A stretch of DNA of 37,096 nt, from assembly GCA_000431235.1 (NCBI GenBank), contig HF988724.1:1-37096 (forward strand), written 5' to 3'. Below, piece by piece: positions 24,987 through 34,700 of this stretch (position 1 is its first letter; each line of letters starts with the position of its first letter). A model generated the notes under the pieces. It was not told where the DNA came from. It did not search any database and worked only from the letters and a program-made list of their open reading frames with translations. The DNA is from Coprobacillus sp. CAG:698. GTDB lineage: Bacteria > Bacillota_I > Bacilli_A > ML615J-28 > CAG-698. The translations under genes were made by a program, and so were the position numbers.

Positions 24987-26612
24987 TCATTGGTTCAGAT
25001 ATTCTTGTTTCAACAGAGTTGCGTAGCGTAACATTTGTTTGCGAGAAGACACGCAGAGTTTTTCCAAAATATTGTGGTTGTGAAATTTGAGCGTACTTTC
25101 GCGTATATTAAGTATGTCTGTGATTTCTTTTGCGGTTTTGCCTTGCAGATAGAGGTTAAACACAGTTTTTTCTGTTTTTGTAAGCTCTTTTAAGCCGATT
25201 TTGAATGCTTCATAATTATCTGGATCAATCTCATTTTTGCGAGAATAAGCTAATCGCTCGATTTCCGTTTGTCGTTTATCGATTTCACTAGTCTGGTTTT
25301 CGGTTACGATTGTAAGCTCTTCGTTCTGATGTTTCAAATTTTTCATTTCGAGATCGCGAAGTCTATCCTGTTCCGCAAGATAGACGAACAAGTCGTCGAT
25401 TTCGATAATATCTGATTTTGTTCTAGCATGTTCCTGCATCCGTATTTTTTCAAGGCTTTTTATCACAGGAGAAACGAATTTTCGTGAGAAAAATATACAG
25501 AGCACCACGGCGGAAATAATAAGTAAAAAACATACTAATACGATTTTTGTAACATTGATTGCCACTGTTTTATCAAATTCGCTTTTCGGTTGCATAACTA
25601 CAAGAGTGTAGGGTGTATTGAGGATTGTAATTTCGTTTTTTGCGGCAACGAAAGTGTTTTCGCCTAAGAACTCGGTGAGTGAGTCGTTCATTTTTTTTGG
25701 TACGAGCGTACCACTCGGTTTCAGCGAGTAGCCATTGAGAACGCCTGTCCAGAATATGTTTTCGCAGTCAATTTTACCGTCTTTTTCCGTTTTGGAAAAG
25801 GTGCAGGTTAGTTGCTCTAATCTTGTGGGTTGAACAAAGAAGTCTTTAAAGTAATTATTTGAAATTTCAAATCCGCAAATGCCATAGTACGAGCCGTCAG
25901 CACCGAACAAAGACGTAATAAATGCCATTGCCTTTTCGCTTGTTCCGTTCAGCGTAAAAATGTCGGTTAAAACAGATTTTTTTTCTTTTACGATTGTTTC
26001 GTTGAAGAAGTTTTCTGTTTGCGGCACGAAATCGTTTCTGAATTCCAATCGCCATTTACGATGAGGCATTATGTCTTTTTTTCTTCCGAGTTCCGCATTG
26101 CGCCGAAATAGTAGCAGTGTTTCATCCGTTCGGTCAAGGGTACTGCGTTGAAAATATAATCCAGTTTTGGATTTATCTGAGTTGGCTTCGCCGGTATTTA
26201 CGGTTGCATTAAGTATGATAAACGCGCCCGAAGCATCCGCTTTAAGCAACTCTTCTTCAAGTTTAGGTAAAAGCGCTTCCTGTACACCTTCCGTATAATA
26301 TTGAGAATCGTTGAGTGCACTTATATGAATTCCATTTTCATTCAGATAGTTGTCTATTATTGCTGAGGAATCGTTTGCGAGCATCTCAGTCATCATAGAA
26401 AGATCATCAAAGTATTTTTCGATTTGTCGAGTATAAAACTCGTTTTGAAAAGTCAGATTGCTTGAATATTTTTTCGTTGTCGTAGAAAACTGTCCGACGA
26501 AAAACAAACCGACTGCGATAAACATAACGACAACAAGAACAAGTGTAAACATGTATAACAAAAGCTTACTATGCATAGATGTTTTCTTCTTTTTTAAATT
26601 AATGAACTTCAT
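24987..26612 (-). CDS. Membrane-anchored transcription regulator: extracellular sensor plus LuxR-type HTH
   Basis: 541 residues. TM1 at about 17-42; a large outside region (about 43-350) with the coiled first part and mixed alpha/beta layout of Cache-like sensors; TM2 at about 355-376; a coiled-coil linker (about 385-455); and a C-terminal LuxR/GerE helix-turn-helix (about 477-531) with LTKTEKTVFNLYLQGKTAKE and IRESTLKFHNHNILEKL. There is no kinase or receiver domain, so an outside signal would pass directly to a DNA-binding domain at the membrane. GGAGG (26626-26622) precedes the ATG. Second gene of an operon with the lipoprotein at 26639 (26-base gap). Clearly richer in GC than the backbone. 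The Cache assignment is by layout only; the HTH is firm. Confidence 0.85.
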   Translation of the reverse strand: MKFINLKKKKTSMHSKLLLYMFTLVLVVVMFIAVGLFFVGQFSTTTKKYSSNLTFQNEFYTRQIEKYFDDLSMMTEMLANDSSAIIDNYLNENGIHISALNDSQYYTEGVQEALLPKLEEELLKADASGAFIILNATVNTGEANSDKSKTGLYFQRSTLDRTDETLLLFRRNAELGRKKDIMPHRKWRLEFRNDFVPQTENFFNETIVKEKKSVLTDIFTLNGTSEKAMAFITSLFGADGSYYGICGFEISNNYFKDFFVQPTRLEQLTCTFSKTEKDGKIDCENIFWTGVLNGYSLKPSGTLVPKKMNDSLTEFLGENTFVAAKNEITILNTPYTLVVMQPKSEFDKTVAINVTKIVLVCFLLIISAVVLCIFFSRKFVSPVIKSLEKIRMQEHARTKSDIIEIDDLFVYLAEQDRLRDLEMKNLKHQNEELTIVTENQTSEIDKRQTEIERLAYSRKNEIDPDNYEAFKIGLKELTKTEKTVFNLYLQGKTAKEITDILNIRESTLKFHNHNILEKLCVSSRKQMLRYATLLKQEYLNQ

Positions 26613-26638
26613 ATTGTGGTTCCTCCGATGTTTTCGTG

Positions 26639-27988
26639 TCAGCCGACGTTACTAAGTGCGGTTTCCATTTCTGCAACTATCTGTTCACAAGTTGCGCCTT
26701 TTTTGTATTTGATTTCAAGAGTATTCTGAATATTACGAATTTCTTTGTACAAAGCGTACACTTTGGTGTAATATCCCTCAAAACTCGGTTCTTTTTTGAA
26801 AGAACAGGTTTCAACGGTTTTAGTCAGAGCTTTATAAAGGTTCCTGTACTCATCTGACTTAAATGTGTTTTCGCTGATTTTAGTGAAAGCCCCTATTCTT
26901 ACAGGCATATATCCAGTTGAAAGGACGAAACCCATATTGCGCTGTTCCTCGGTAAACCAATTTGCGAAGACGGTTGCAGCTTCGGCTTTCTGATCGGTCG
27001 TTTTATAAGCGCAAAGTCCGACGCCTGATTGTGTTGCAACTTTTGGTGTGCCTGTCTGTTGGGGCATAGGCAATACTTTCAGATTTATGGCTTCCGACGT
27101 ATTGTTGGGGTAGGTGATTTTGTCGTTGTAATAAAGAATGGAAGCTGAAGAACCGATACCTGCACAAGTATGTCCTGTCATAACCTGCGTGTTGGAATAC
27201 AAATCGGATATGACAATATGACCTTTGGCGATAGACGTGGCAAACATATCGTAGGCTTTTATAAACGACGGGTTGTTTTTGTCGTACCAACCATCTTTAT
27301 AAGAAATACTCTCTCCTTCGGATATGGCGCATAGTTCTGCAAGCCTTACAAGATAATCTATCGCACAGAATGGTTTGCCGCCCGACCACTCGTAATACTT
27401 TTCGGCGACATTAAAGAAGCCGTTCCATGTTTCGAGGTCGGAAAGGGAAACGTTTTTGGCGGCGGCGAATCTGTCAAAAACTCCGCCTGCGATGAACAAC
27501 ATATAAGTCGATTTTGAAACAGGAAAAACAACAAGTTTGTCGTCGACCATTCCATCGCTTAAAAAATCGGGTACGAAATTATCTAGTTCGGATGTGGAAA
27601 AATAATCTTTCCAGTTCAGAAGTTTATCCACGCCCAGGTTGCGAGCGTCACTCGAATGACAAAAGAACAAATCAGGTATTTCCTTGGCGCCTGCTTTGCC
27701 AGTTTGCGCATCTTTCAGTTTTGTCCCAATCTGCGAGGCGTTTGACATCAGCGTGACATTAATAATGATTCCTTTTTCTTTTCCGACGGTTTCATTGAAT
27801 TGCTCGATAAAGTCGTTCATAGGCGAATTGACCTGTTCGCCGTAAACGTGCCACATCGTAAGGATCGTCGGTTTTTTTGGATCTAGCAAAGTTTTGCTTT
27901 TATTGCAGGCAAGAAAAGTATAGGGGATTGTGAGCGTCATTGCAATGACGATAAATAATGAAATAATTTTTTTGGTATTACATCTCAT
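26639..27988 (-). CDS. Extracellular solute-binding lipoprotein (ABC family 1 type) without a transporter
   Basis: 449 residues: signal sequence with lipobox FLAC (C28), then a periplasmic-binding fold of the sugar-binding (SBP family 1) kind. Supporting features are PTILTMWHVYGEQVN, the segment KEIPDLFFCHSSDARNLG, KLVVFPVSKSTYMLFIAGG, VFANWFTEEQRN and LSTGYMPVRIGAF, in typical order for maltose-type binding proteins. GGAGG lies six bases before the ATG. No permease or ATPase gene accompanies it; instead its operon partner is a membrane regulator, so a sensory role is plausible. The ligand cannot be named. Composition matches the foreign block. Confidence 0.88.
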   Translation of the reverse strand: MRCNTKKIISLFIVIAMTLTIPYTFLACNKSKTLLDPKKPTILTMWHVYGEQVNSPMNDFIEQFNETVGKEKGIIINVTLMSNASQIGTKLKDAQTGKAGAKEIPDLFFCHSSDARNLGVDKLLNWKDYFSTSELDNFVPDFLSDGMVDDKLVVFPVSKSTYMLFIAGGVFDRFAAAKNVSLSDLETWNGFFNVAEKYYEWSGGKPFCAIDYLVRLAELCAISEGESISYKDGWYDKNNPSFIKAYDMFATSIAKGHIVISDLYSNTQVMTGHTCAGIGSSASILYYNDKITYPNNTSEAINLKVLPMPQQTGTPKVATQSGVGLCAYKTTDQKAEAATVFANWFTEEQRNMGFVLSTGYMPVRIGAFTKISENTFKSDEYRNLYKALTKTVETCSFKKEPSFEGYYTKVYALYKEIRNIQNTLEIKYKKGATCEQIVAEMETALSNVG

Positions 27989-28053
27989 ATCGAGCCTCCG
28001 TTTTCGGTTGCATTAGTGTTTGCTACCGAATTTTTAAAAAACTTTTGTTTTTT

Positions 28054-28087
28054 CCCCACCTTTTTAAGGTTTGGGTGGGGGTTTTTT
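28054..28087 (+). terminator. Orphan + strand terminator in the SBP leader
   Basis: CCCCACC (28054-28060) pairs with GGTGGGG (28074-28080), followed by G and six T. A second A/T hairpin (28036-28041 with 28048-28053) abuts it. No + strand gene ends here. On the minus strand the sequence lies in the roughly 180-base leader of the SBP operon. Confidence 0.6.
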
Positions 28088-28147
28088 AATTATGTTTATG
28101 CTATACTGACGATAATTCAAACGTTGCAGGCACGAAATATCGCGAGC

Positions 28148-28167
28148 ACATCACATAACATCACATA
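28148..28167. repeat. Tandem 10-base repeat next to the divergent promoters
   Basis: ACATCACATA occurs twice, head to tail without spacer. The period is about one helical turn, which suits adjacent protein binding on one DNA face. It abuts the dyad at 28162-28195. Confidence 0.55.
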
Positions 28168-28195
28168 TGTATACATAGTATATTATACACGTGTG
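28162..28195. promoter_or_regulatory. Candidate operator: imperfect dyad over the divergent promoters
   Basis: CACATATGTATA (28162-28173) and TATACACGTGTG (28184-28195) form 12-base arms with 10 of 12 pairing across a 10-base centre. Each half is itself nearly palindromic (ACATATGT and ACACGTGT). It covers the -10 box and part of the spacer of the minus-strand promoter. It is a possible site for the LuxR-type regulator encoded next door. Confidence 0.45.
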
Positions 28196-28205
28196 CGAAA
28201 GTCAA
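28177..28205 (-). promoter_or_regulatory. Promoter of the SBP-regulator operon
   Basis: On the minus strand TTGACT (28205-28200) and TATACT (28182-28177) are separated by 17 bases. Transcription would begin near 28170, giving a leader of about 180 bases. A weaker + strand pair, ATAACA (28155-28160) and TATATT (28179-28184), could serve the gene at 28251. Confidence 0.6.
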
Positions 28206-28250
28206 GTGCCAGTTGCAATAACAGGCAAAATATCAAATAAGGAGCATTTT

Positions 28251-31200
28251 ATGACACACAACACAAGAAGAACAAAAACATTTACGCTTGCATTTGGGCT
28301 GACTATGTGCCTTGCGCTTATGTTTAGCATAATGCTTACAAGCGCTACGTACAAGGTTTATGCGGCAGGAGAAATGCCGATTGATACATTGGACGTATCA
28401 TTCAAAAAGGTAGACATTGGCGACAACCTTGCTGCCGCATTTGAATTTGAGGATGAAAAAGCAAAAACGCTCAAAGTGCCTGTAGGCGCAAACTATACGG
28501 CAACACTCATATTCATATCTAAAAATGGTCAAACAATAACTTTATGGGAAAAAGACAATGAGTCTTTTTCGTGGAGCAAAGTTGAAAATCAGCTTGTGGA
28601 GAAGAATGTTGCCTATTGTATTAGGGTGAATTTCTCTCCGAAAGAAGGGTATACTTTGTCGGACGATGAAAACACGTTAAAAAGGAAACTTAAAGTTTCC
28701 GGCGCGAAACTTGGAAAAGGCGAAGATATCGAACTTTGGGATATTGCCGGACAAAATAAGGTAACGACTGCCATAGACATAGATTTTATTATTTCAAAAG
28801 GTATGACATATATAGGTAATACGCATAAAATATATCCAGAAATTGGCGTAGAAAAAATGGGCAAAATCGGCACGCTGTACACGGACACGGGAATATGGCT
28901 CAGAGGCGCACCCGCTCCCTACACCTATTCAGCAAAGATTGCGCCTATAGGTATAGAAATTCAATCGAGTAACATTTTTGACGAATCTACCTGCTACTAT
29001 CGAATAACTGCTGTGAACGCAATGGACGGAGGAACTATGTATATTACCGCAACGGCGGCTGATGGGCAAACATGCGATATTCCCGTTGATATTGCGGCCG
29101 TATCTGGCGGACATGAACATACGTGGGTTGAAGAAATTAAGCAGATAGATTACAAACATCATGGATACATAAAATGTACTGATCCTACTTGTCCCGGCGT
29201 TGCCCCTGCTTTTGACAAAGGTTCACAATTTGCAAGTCACGAATTCTATTCAGGCTGCAACGCAAAGTGCAAAACATGTGGCGACCTGAATAATCCAGAT
29301 GCAAAACATAATTTTACAGCTGCGCCTGATGATGTTGACAGTACTCATCACGTGTTTAAGTGTGCTTGCGGAGAAGTTGAAAAAGACGGAAGCGGCAACA
29401 TTATAAAAGAAAAACACAGTGGTGGCAATCAAACTTGCTTGAGTGGCGCACAGTGCGATGTTTGCGGCGAAGTATATCTTACCGCGACAGGACATAAATA
29501 TGAATTTAAGTCGTTCGGTAATGGTGACGGCACTTACACGCACCTCGGATTCTGCAAATATTGCCACAACGAAGAAGTCTCTTTCAGACACAATCCGCAA
29601 GGCGGCACGGCAACTTGTCAAACTCGCGCAACCTGCACCTATATAGACTCCAACGGTGATGTGTGTGGTTGTGTACACGGAGATTTGAAGGCACATAATT
29701 TCGTGGACGGAATTTGCACGGAATGTGGCTCCGACAAGTACATAAAAGACATTATCATCGATGTGCCGGAGTTTTACAAAGGCATGGTTTACAAACCGCT
29801 GTTTTATCCAGGAATCATTAAAGGTAACATTGAGGATATGGGAATCTATTATCACAGAGCGTCGCTAAGCCTCGATGGAAGAATTCCTTTGAGCGGTTAC
29901 TACAATTTTGAAGAGGTGACGATTCAAGAAAACAGCGTAATTTATTACGTATTCGAACCGCAAACAAACTGCGAATTCCCCGAAAACCTTGACGATATGA
30001 AAGTTTCGGTGACGCGCGGCGAACTGTTAAAAAAAGAGATCAGAACAAACGATGGAAGTCTGGTTGTGGTTGTGTTGCTCCGCATAGACAGCGTGGTACA
30101 ATCTATTGATATCGACTTTTCACAACCTCTTGCAGGCAATCCTGTAGAAATGCTGAATGTGACCGAAAAAAACGGACTTGAATTTATAATCAACAGCATA
30201 GGACCGTTGAATGACGGCAAGATTATTGAAAACACACCGGTAGAAATCGACATAACCTTAAAAGCACCGACAGGCAAATTGTTCCAGAGTCGGGATGATA
30301 GCATAACCGTTGATAACTGGCTTTGTGACGTCAAAATTCCGTCGGGAAGCAAAATCCTAAAACAAAATTTAAGTACCGATTTGATGGAATTTAATCTCAC
30401 CATTCAAACTCCTAGGGCAATCGACTGTCCGCACGAAACGGTTGTTTTAGAAGCGGGAAGACCTGCAACTTGCACCCAGGACGGGATAAAAGACAAGTAC
30501 ATTTGCGCAGGGTGCGGAGCAGCATTTTTCGATGCCACTTGCACTATAGTGTGGTATGACGTAATTGCAACAATCCCTAAGGAGCATCTGCTCATACGTC
30601 ACGACGCAACACCTTGCTCCGAAGGCAAAGACGGTAATACCATGTATTTTGAGTGTCAGCGCGAGGAGTGTGGAAAACTTTTTGAGGACTCTTATGGGAA
30701 AACTGAAATCACACGTGAACGAACGATTATACACGATTTCAAGACCGAATGGTCCTCAAACCAGGATACACACTATCACGAGTGCAAAAACTGCGACGTA
30801 ATCAAGGACGAAGCCGCACATCGCACCGACAAACCAGCGGCAACCGAGGATGAACCCGTCAAGTGTCTCGATTGTGAATATATCATCGCTCCTGCACTCG
30901 GACATATCCACAAAACTACGCTTGTTGACGGAGTTGGCGCAACCTGTATGAAGGAAGGCTTAAAACCTTATTATAAGTGCAGCGGTTGCGAAGTGAAGTT
31001 CGAGGACAAAAAGGCAACTAAGCCTATTATTGACGAAAGCTCGCTTGTGATTGCTAAAGCACATAAATTCGGAGTGTGGATAGCCGAAGTACTGTCAACT
31101 GAGGAAAAGGAAGGCTCGAAAGGACACAAAGATTGCGATTTCTGCGGAAAACATTTTGATGAAAATGGAACAGAGATCATCGATCTTACGATAGCAAAAC

Positions 31201-31613
31201 TCGAAAAAGTAGAAGTCACAGTTGTCGGTGGTACTGGCGGTGGTAGACTTACTGTTGGCGAAAGTGCCACAGTAACGGCAAAAGATAAGGAAGGCAAATT
31301 ATTCAAGGGTTGGAAGGATGAAAGTGGAAATTTTGTAAGCACAGAAAAGAGTTATACTTTTAAGGTGACGAAAGGAAGTACCCTTACTGCCGTATATGAA
31401 GATATACCTTCGGATGGTGACGAAATGGATGGTGACGAAATCACCCCTCCTACTAAAAAGGGCGGACTTTCGAACGTACAGATTGTGGGTATAGTAATCG
31501 GTTCGGTAGCGATCGTAGGACTTGGCGGATTTGCTGTTTTTTGGTTTGTTGTTAAGAAAAAAACGTTTGTCGATTTAATCGCCGCGATTAAAGGAACACC
31601 CAAAAACAGGTAA
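28251..31613 (+). CDS. Large Cys-rich exported protein with C-terminal membrane anchor
   Basis: 1120 residues. Signal peptide (MTHNTRRTKTFTLAF..., likely cut after VYA near residue 38). Beta-rich modules with an IDIDF motif (about 40-285 and 500-720). Two Cys/His-rich stretches (about 290-500 and 720-985) with repeated CxxC or CxxxxC pairs such as CAGCGAAFFD, CKTCGD and CDFCGKHFD, spaced like small zinc-ribbon repeats. One InlB-B-like GW repeat follows (LFKGWKDESGNFVSTEKSYT, near 1020), then a TM helix (about 1077-1102) and a basic tail. No LPXTG motif. AAGGAG (28239-28244) fixes the start at 28251, although the frame is open from 28191. Probably surface displayed, as adhesin or scaffold; the binding target is unknown. 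Divergent from the SBP-regulator operon. Confidence 0.85.
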   Translation: MTHNTRRTKTFTLAFGLTMCLALMFSIMLTSATYKVYAAGEMPIDTLDVSFKKVDIGDNLAAAFEFEDEKAKTLKVPVGANYTATLIFISKNGQTITLWEKDNESFSWSKVENQLVEKNVAYCIRVNFSPKEGYTLSDDENTLKRKLKVSGAKLGKGEDIELWDIAGQNKVTTAIDIDFIISKGMTYIGNTHKIYPEIGVEKMGKIGTLYTDTGIWLRGAPAPYTYSAKIAPIGIEIQSSNIFDESTCYYRITAVNAMDGGTMYITATAADGQTCDIPVDIAAVSGGHEHTWVEEIKQIDYKHHGYIKCTDPTCPGVAPAFDKGSQFASHEFYSGCNAKCKTCGDLNNPDAKHNFTAAPDDVDSTHHVFKCACGEVEKDGSGNIIKEKHSGGNQTCLSGAQCDVCGEVYLTATGHKYEFKSFGNGDGTYTHLGFCKYCHNEEVSFRHNPQGGTATCQTRATCTYIDSNGDVCGCVHGDLKAHNFVDGICTECGSDKYIKDIIIDVPEFYKGMVYKPLFYPGIIKGNIEDMGIYYHRASLSLDGRIPLSGYYNFEEVTIQENSVIYYVFEPQTNCEFPENLDDMKVSVTRGELLKKEIRTNDGSLVVVVLLRIDSVVQSIDIDFSQPLAGNPVEMLNVTEKNGLEFIINSIGPLNDGKIIENTPVEIDITLKAPTGKLFQSRDDSITVDNWLCDVKIPSGSKILKQNLSTDLMEFNLTIQTPRAIDCPHETVVLEAGRPATCTQDGIKDKYICAGCGAAFFDATCTIVWYDVIATIPKEHLLIRHDATPCSEGKDGNTMYFECQREECGKLFEDSYGKTEITRERTIIHDFKTEWSSNQDTHYHECKNCDVIKDEAAHRTDKPAATEDEPVKCLDCEYIIAPALGHIHKTTLVDGVGATCMKEGLKPYYKCSGCEVKFEDKKATKPIIDESSLVIAKAHKFGVWIAEVLSTEEKEGSKGHKDCDFCGKHFDENGTEIIDLTIAKLEKVEVTVVGGTGGGRLTVGESATVTAKDKEGKLFKGWKDESGNFVSTEKSYTFKVTKGSTLTAVYEDIPSDGDEMDGDEITPPTKKGGLSNVQIVGIVIGSVAIVGLGGFAVFWFVVKKKTFVDLIAAIKGTPKNR

Positions 31614-31766
31614 TCATAAAACGTCAAAAAACCGCCTATAAGTCGATTATCGGCACGAAAAGGTGAAAAAAATTATCTAATACCTTAGAAAAGGCAAAAA
31701 AAACAAAGTTTTGGATTACAAATCCAAAAGCAATTTAAAAAACAAAAATATAAGGAGGCAAAATTC
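31614..31766. other. Intergenic spacer with a 9-base perfect hairpin
   Basis: The arms 31709-31717 and 31721-31729 pair perfectly around a 3-base loop but are not followed by T, so this is not a standard terminator. No clear promoter was seen. AAGGAGG at 31753-31759 serves the next gene. The two large genes may be co-transcribed. Confidence 0.45.
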
Positions 31767-34700
31767 ATGAACAAAAAATTACTATGCATCATATCAGCAG
31801 TATTGGGCGCAATAATCTTATGTGTTTTTGTAATTTTCATTAGTTGCAATGGTTGCGACACCGAAATATCGGACGTTATCAAAAGTGATACGGGCGTAAC
31901 GGTAACGGGCGGCGACTTTGAAAAAGACGTTCAACTTGTTGCTGAAAAACTGAAATTAAACGATGGAGAAGTCATGGATGCATTAAAACTACTCCCGGAC
32001 AAAATGTCGGCTTCGGATCAGTCTGAAATAGCCGTTATGGATATTTCGGTGCGTAGTGGCGACGTAAAGGTTCAACCGAATGGCAAAGTAAAAGTCGCTG
32101 TTCCGGCGCCGCTTGAAGGAGTTGAAGATTATATGGTTTTCCACATAAAAGGGAAAAACGAAGTCGAAGAGTTGCCATGCGAATATAAAGACGGAAAGGT
32201 AAGTTTTGAAACCGATTCGTTCTCGCTTTTCGTATTCGGTGCGTCGGTGAAAAGACATGCGGTTACAGTAAAGGTTGTCGGAGTCAAGGAAGGCAATGTT
32301 GATATTTTAGTCTGGGAGTATTTTTCGTATATGACGTATTCCCTCACAAGCGGCGAGCAAAAAACGGTGTACGCTCCTGACAATAATTTTACTAGTCAAT
32401 TTGAGGCAAGAAACGAAGAATACAGTTCGTTATTTGCCGGATGGTATAACGAAGTTGATGGTAAAATGGAAAACGAGCCGTTTTCAACGGAACAAGTACT
32501 CGACTTACAGGTGACAGAAGATCGCGTTATAGTAGCTAAGTTTGTAGCCGATCTCACAGGATTCAGTTACACCGTGCTTTACCCCGGCGAGTCCGGCATA
32601 CCTTCTGGTTATAAGGACGGAAGCATAGGCCATGTGCTGTACGTTAAGAATGGTAATCCTGATAAAATCAATCTAGACGGCGTGGAATTCCGAGGCTATA
32701 GAGAAATGTATTTTGGCAAAGGCGTTTATGTGCCTATTCCTAAAGAGTACTACGATGTCGAAGGACTAGATAAAGTCGACTATAACAAGGATGGTCACTA
32801 TGTCGTGACGTATACGATGAAAGAAACGCAATTAACTTCTACTTTGCACGTATATGTTACGTCGAAAATCGTTGATCTTACGGCAAGAACGATGTATGGT
32901 GGTAAATTTTATGTTGGAAATGACACACGCCTGTTCGAAACGAGAAAGTTTAAGGACCAATTTGTCGGAATGAAACATATACTGACTGCGGTACCCGATG
33001 AAAAGTTCGATTTCGACGGATGGTACGAATGCTTTGATGGCGGTGTTGTGGGCAAGCTATTGAGCAATCAACCTCGCTATGAGTTTATTGCACAAGGAAA
33101 AGAAGCGATGGTTATCGCAAGATTCAGAATTAAACCTGAATATTCCGAAAAAAGAGGTGTTTACATGATAAACCTTCTTCCAGGAAAATCCGGTATACCT
33201 GTCGACAAAAATGGTCATCTTAGCTACTTATATTACAGACCGGGCCTTGCGGAAATAGACCTTACCAAAATAGAAGTAGAAGGTATCAGAAGAACATCGA
33301 ACGGTTACGAATCGGTTCCGTTGTATTACGGCGATTACACTGTTGATTACGATGAAATGAACTTTACAAAAGAAGGTACTTATTGGGTAAATTTTGATTC
33401 ACCAAACACAAATCGTCGTTTGGTGTTCATATCGATTTCTGAAAAACACGCAAACATAACGGCTGGATTTGAAGGTAACGGAAGACTTATCGTTAACGGC
33501 GACGAAAAAAATCCAATCCTTAGCGGAAAATACAATTCGGGATATTTTCGTTTGCAAGATGAAAAAATAATAAAGGCAGTACCCGATGTTGGCAATAAAT
33601 TCGCAGGGTGGTATTCGATAGACGCTGAAGGAAACCGTTCGGAACAACCTATTTCGCTCGATACAGAGTATATCTTCGAACAGAACGGGCAGGACGTAAA
33701 CATAATAGCTGTGTTCGAATATAATTTCGTCAATGTAAATATGGGTATTAGCGGCGTTGGTGACATTTATATGAACGGTCAGAAATTATCGTTCTCTACA
33801 TCCCATGAAATGCTATCAATGGGAACGATAGAAAAAGGATCGACGGTAACGTTGAGAGCCGTACCAGGCAAAATGAGTGGATGCGAGTATGAATTCTTTG
33901 CGTGGGCAACCGATTACGAAAATAATTCTCAAAGCAATATTGTTTCGTACAATGCCGAATACTTTATCGAAAACGTTACTGAACCGATAAATATATATGC
34001 GGTATTTGTAGCTAAACTTTCGAAAATAGTTGCAGACGGCTACGATGCGGGCTTTGATGAGGATGGAGTTTTCCATTATTCGCTGATTTTGCAGCAAAAG
34101 CCAGACATGCAACAGATCGTTGTCAGAGGGTTTGCGGATCCAGAAAACGACGAACAAGTTTATGTGCTCGGTTCGCTCGAATACGAAGTAGACGCGAGTG
34201 CCGTAGATTATACGAAGACTGGCGAATATCCGATTACAATCACTCTTAAACGCGATACAAGCGTAAAATGTACGCTTACTGTGTCTGTGCCCGGATATAC
34301 TACGTATTCTTACATGGAAGAATCAGAAGATTTCATGATACATGGCTGTATCAGAAAAGGCGACGTAACGGTTGTCAATTCGCCAGACGGTTATTATGAA
34401 GAAGTGGGCATCGGCAAAACGCTTACGCTGACGGCTGTAGCCGACGATGACTATAAGTTCGATGGCTGGTATATAGTGTACGGTAACTCAGATGAGAAGC
34501 AATTCTATTCAGCAAACGCTACCGAGACGTTTACGATAAACTCTGATACTTATATCTACGCGAAATTCGTCGAGAAAAAAGAAGTTGAGTTAAACGCATA
34601 TGCATTAGAATACGGCAAGGTTTATAGCAGTGATCCTGATGGAGGTGCCGAAGCTCTCGATTCTGTCAAGGCAGTAGTTAAAGAAGGCGAAAAGGTTAAA

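Noticed and set aside
28016..28240. + strand 74-codon ORF in the divergent intergenic region
   Set aside because: It runs across a terminator hairpin and the promoter dyad, with no ribosome binding site and low-complexity sequence.
29250..29855. Antisense ORF of 201 codons opposite the Cys-rich surface gene
   Set aside because: Composition shadow of the GC-richer coding strand; no ribosome binding site and no protein family features.
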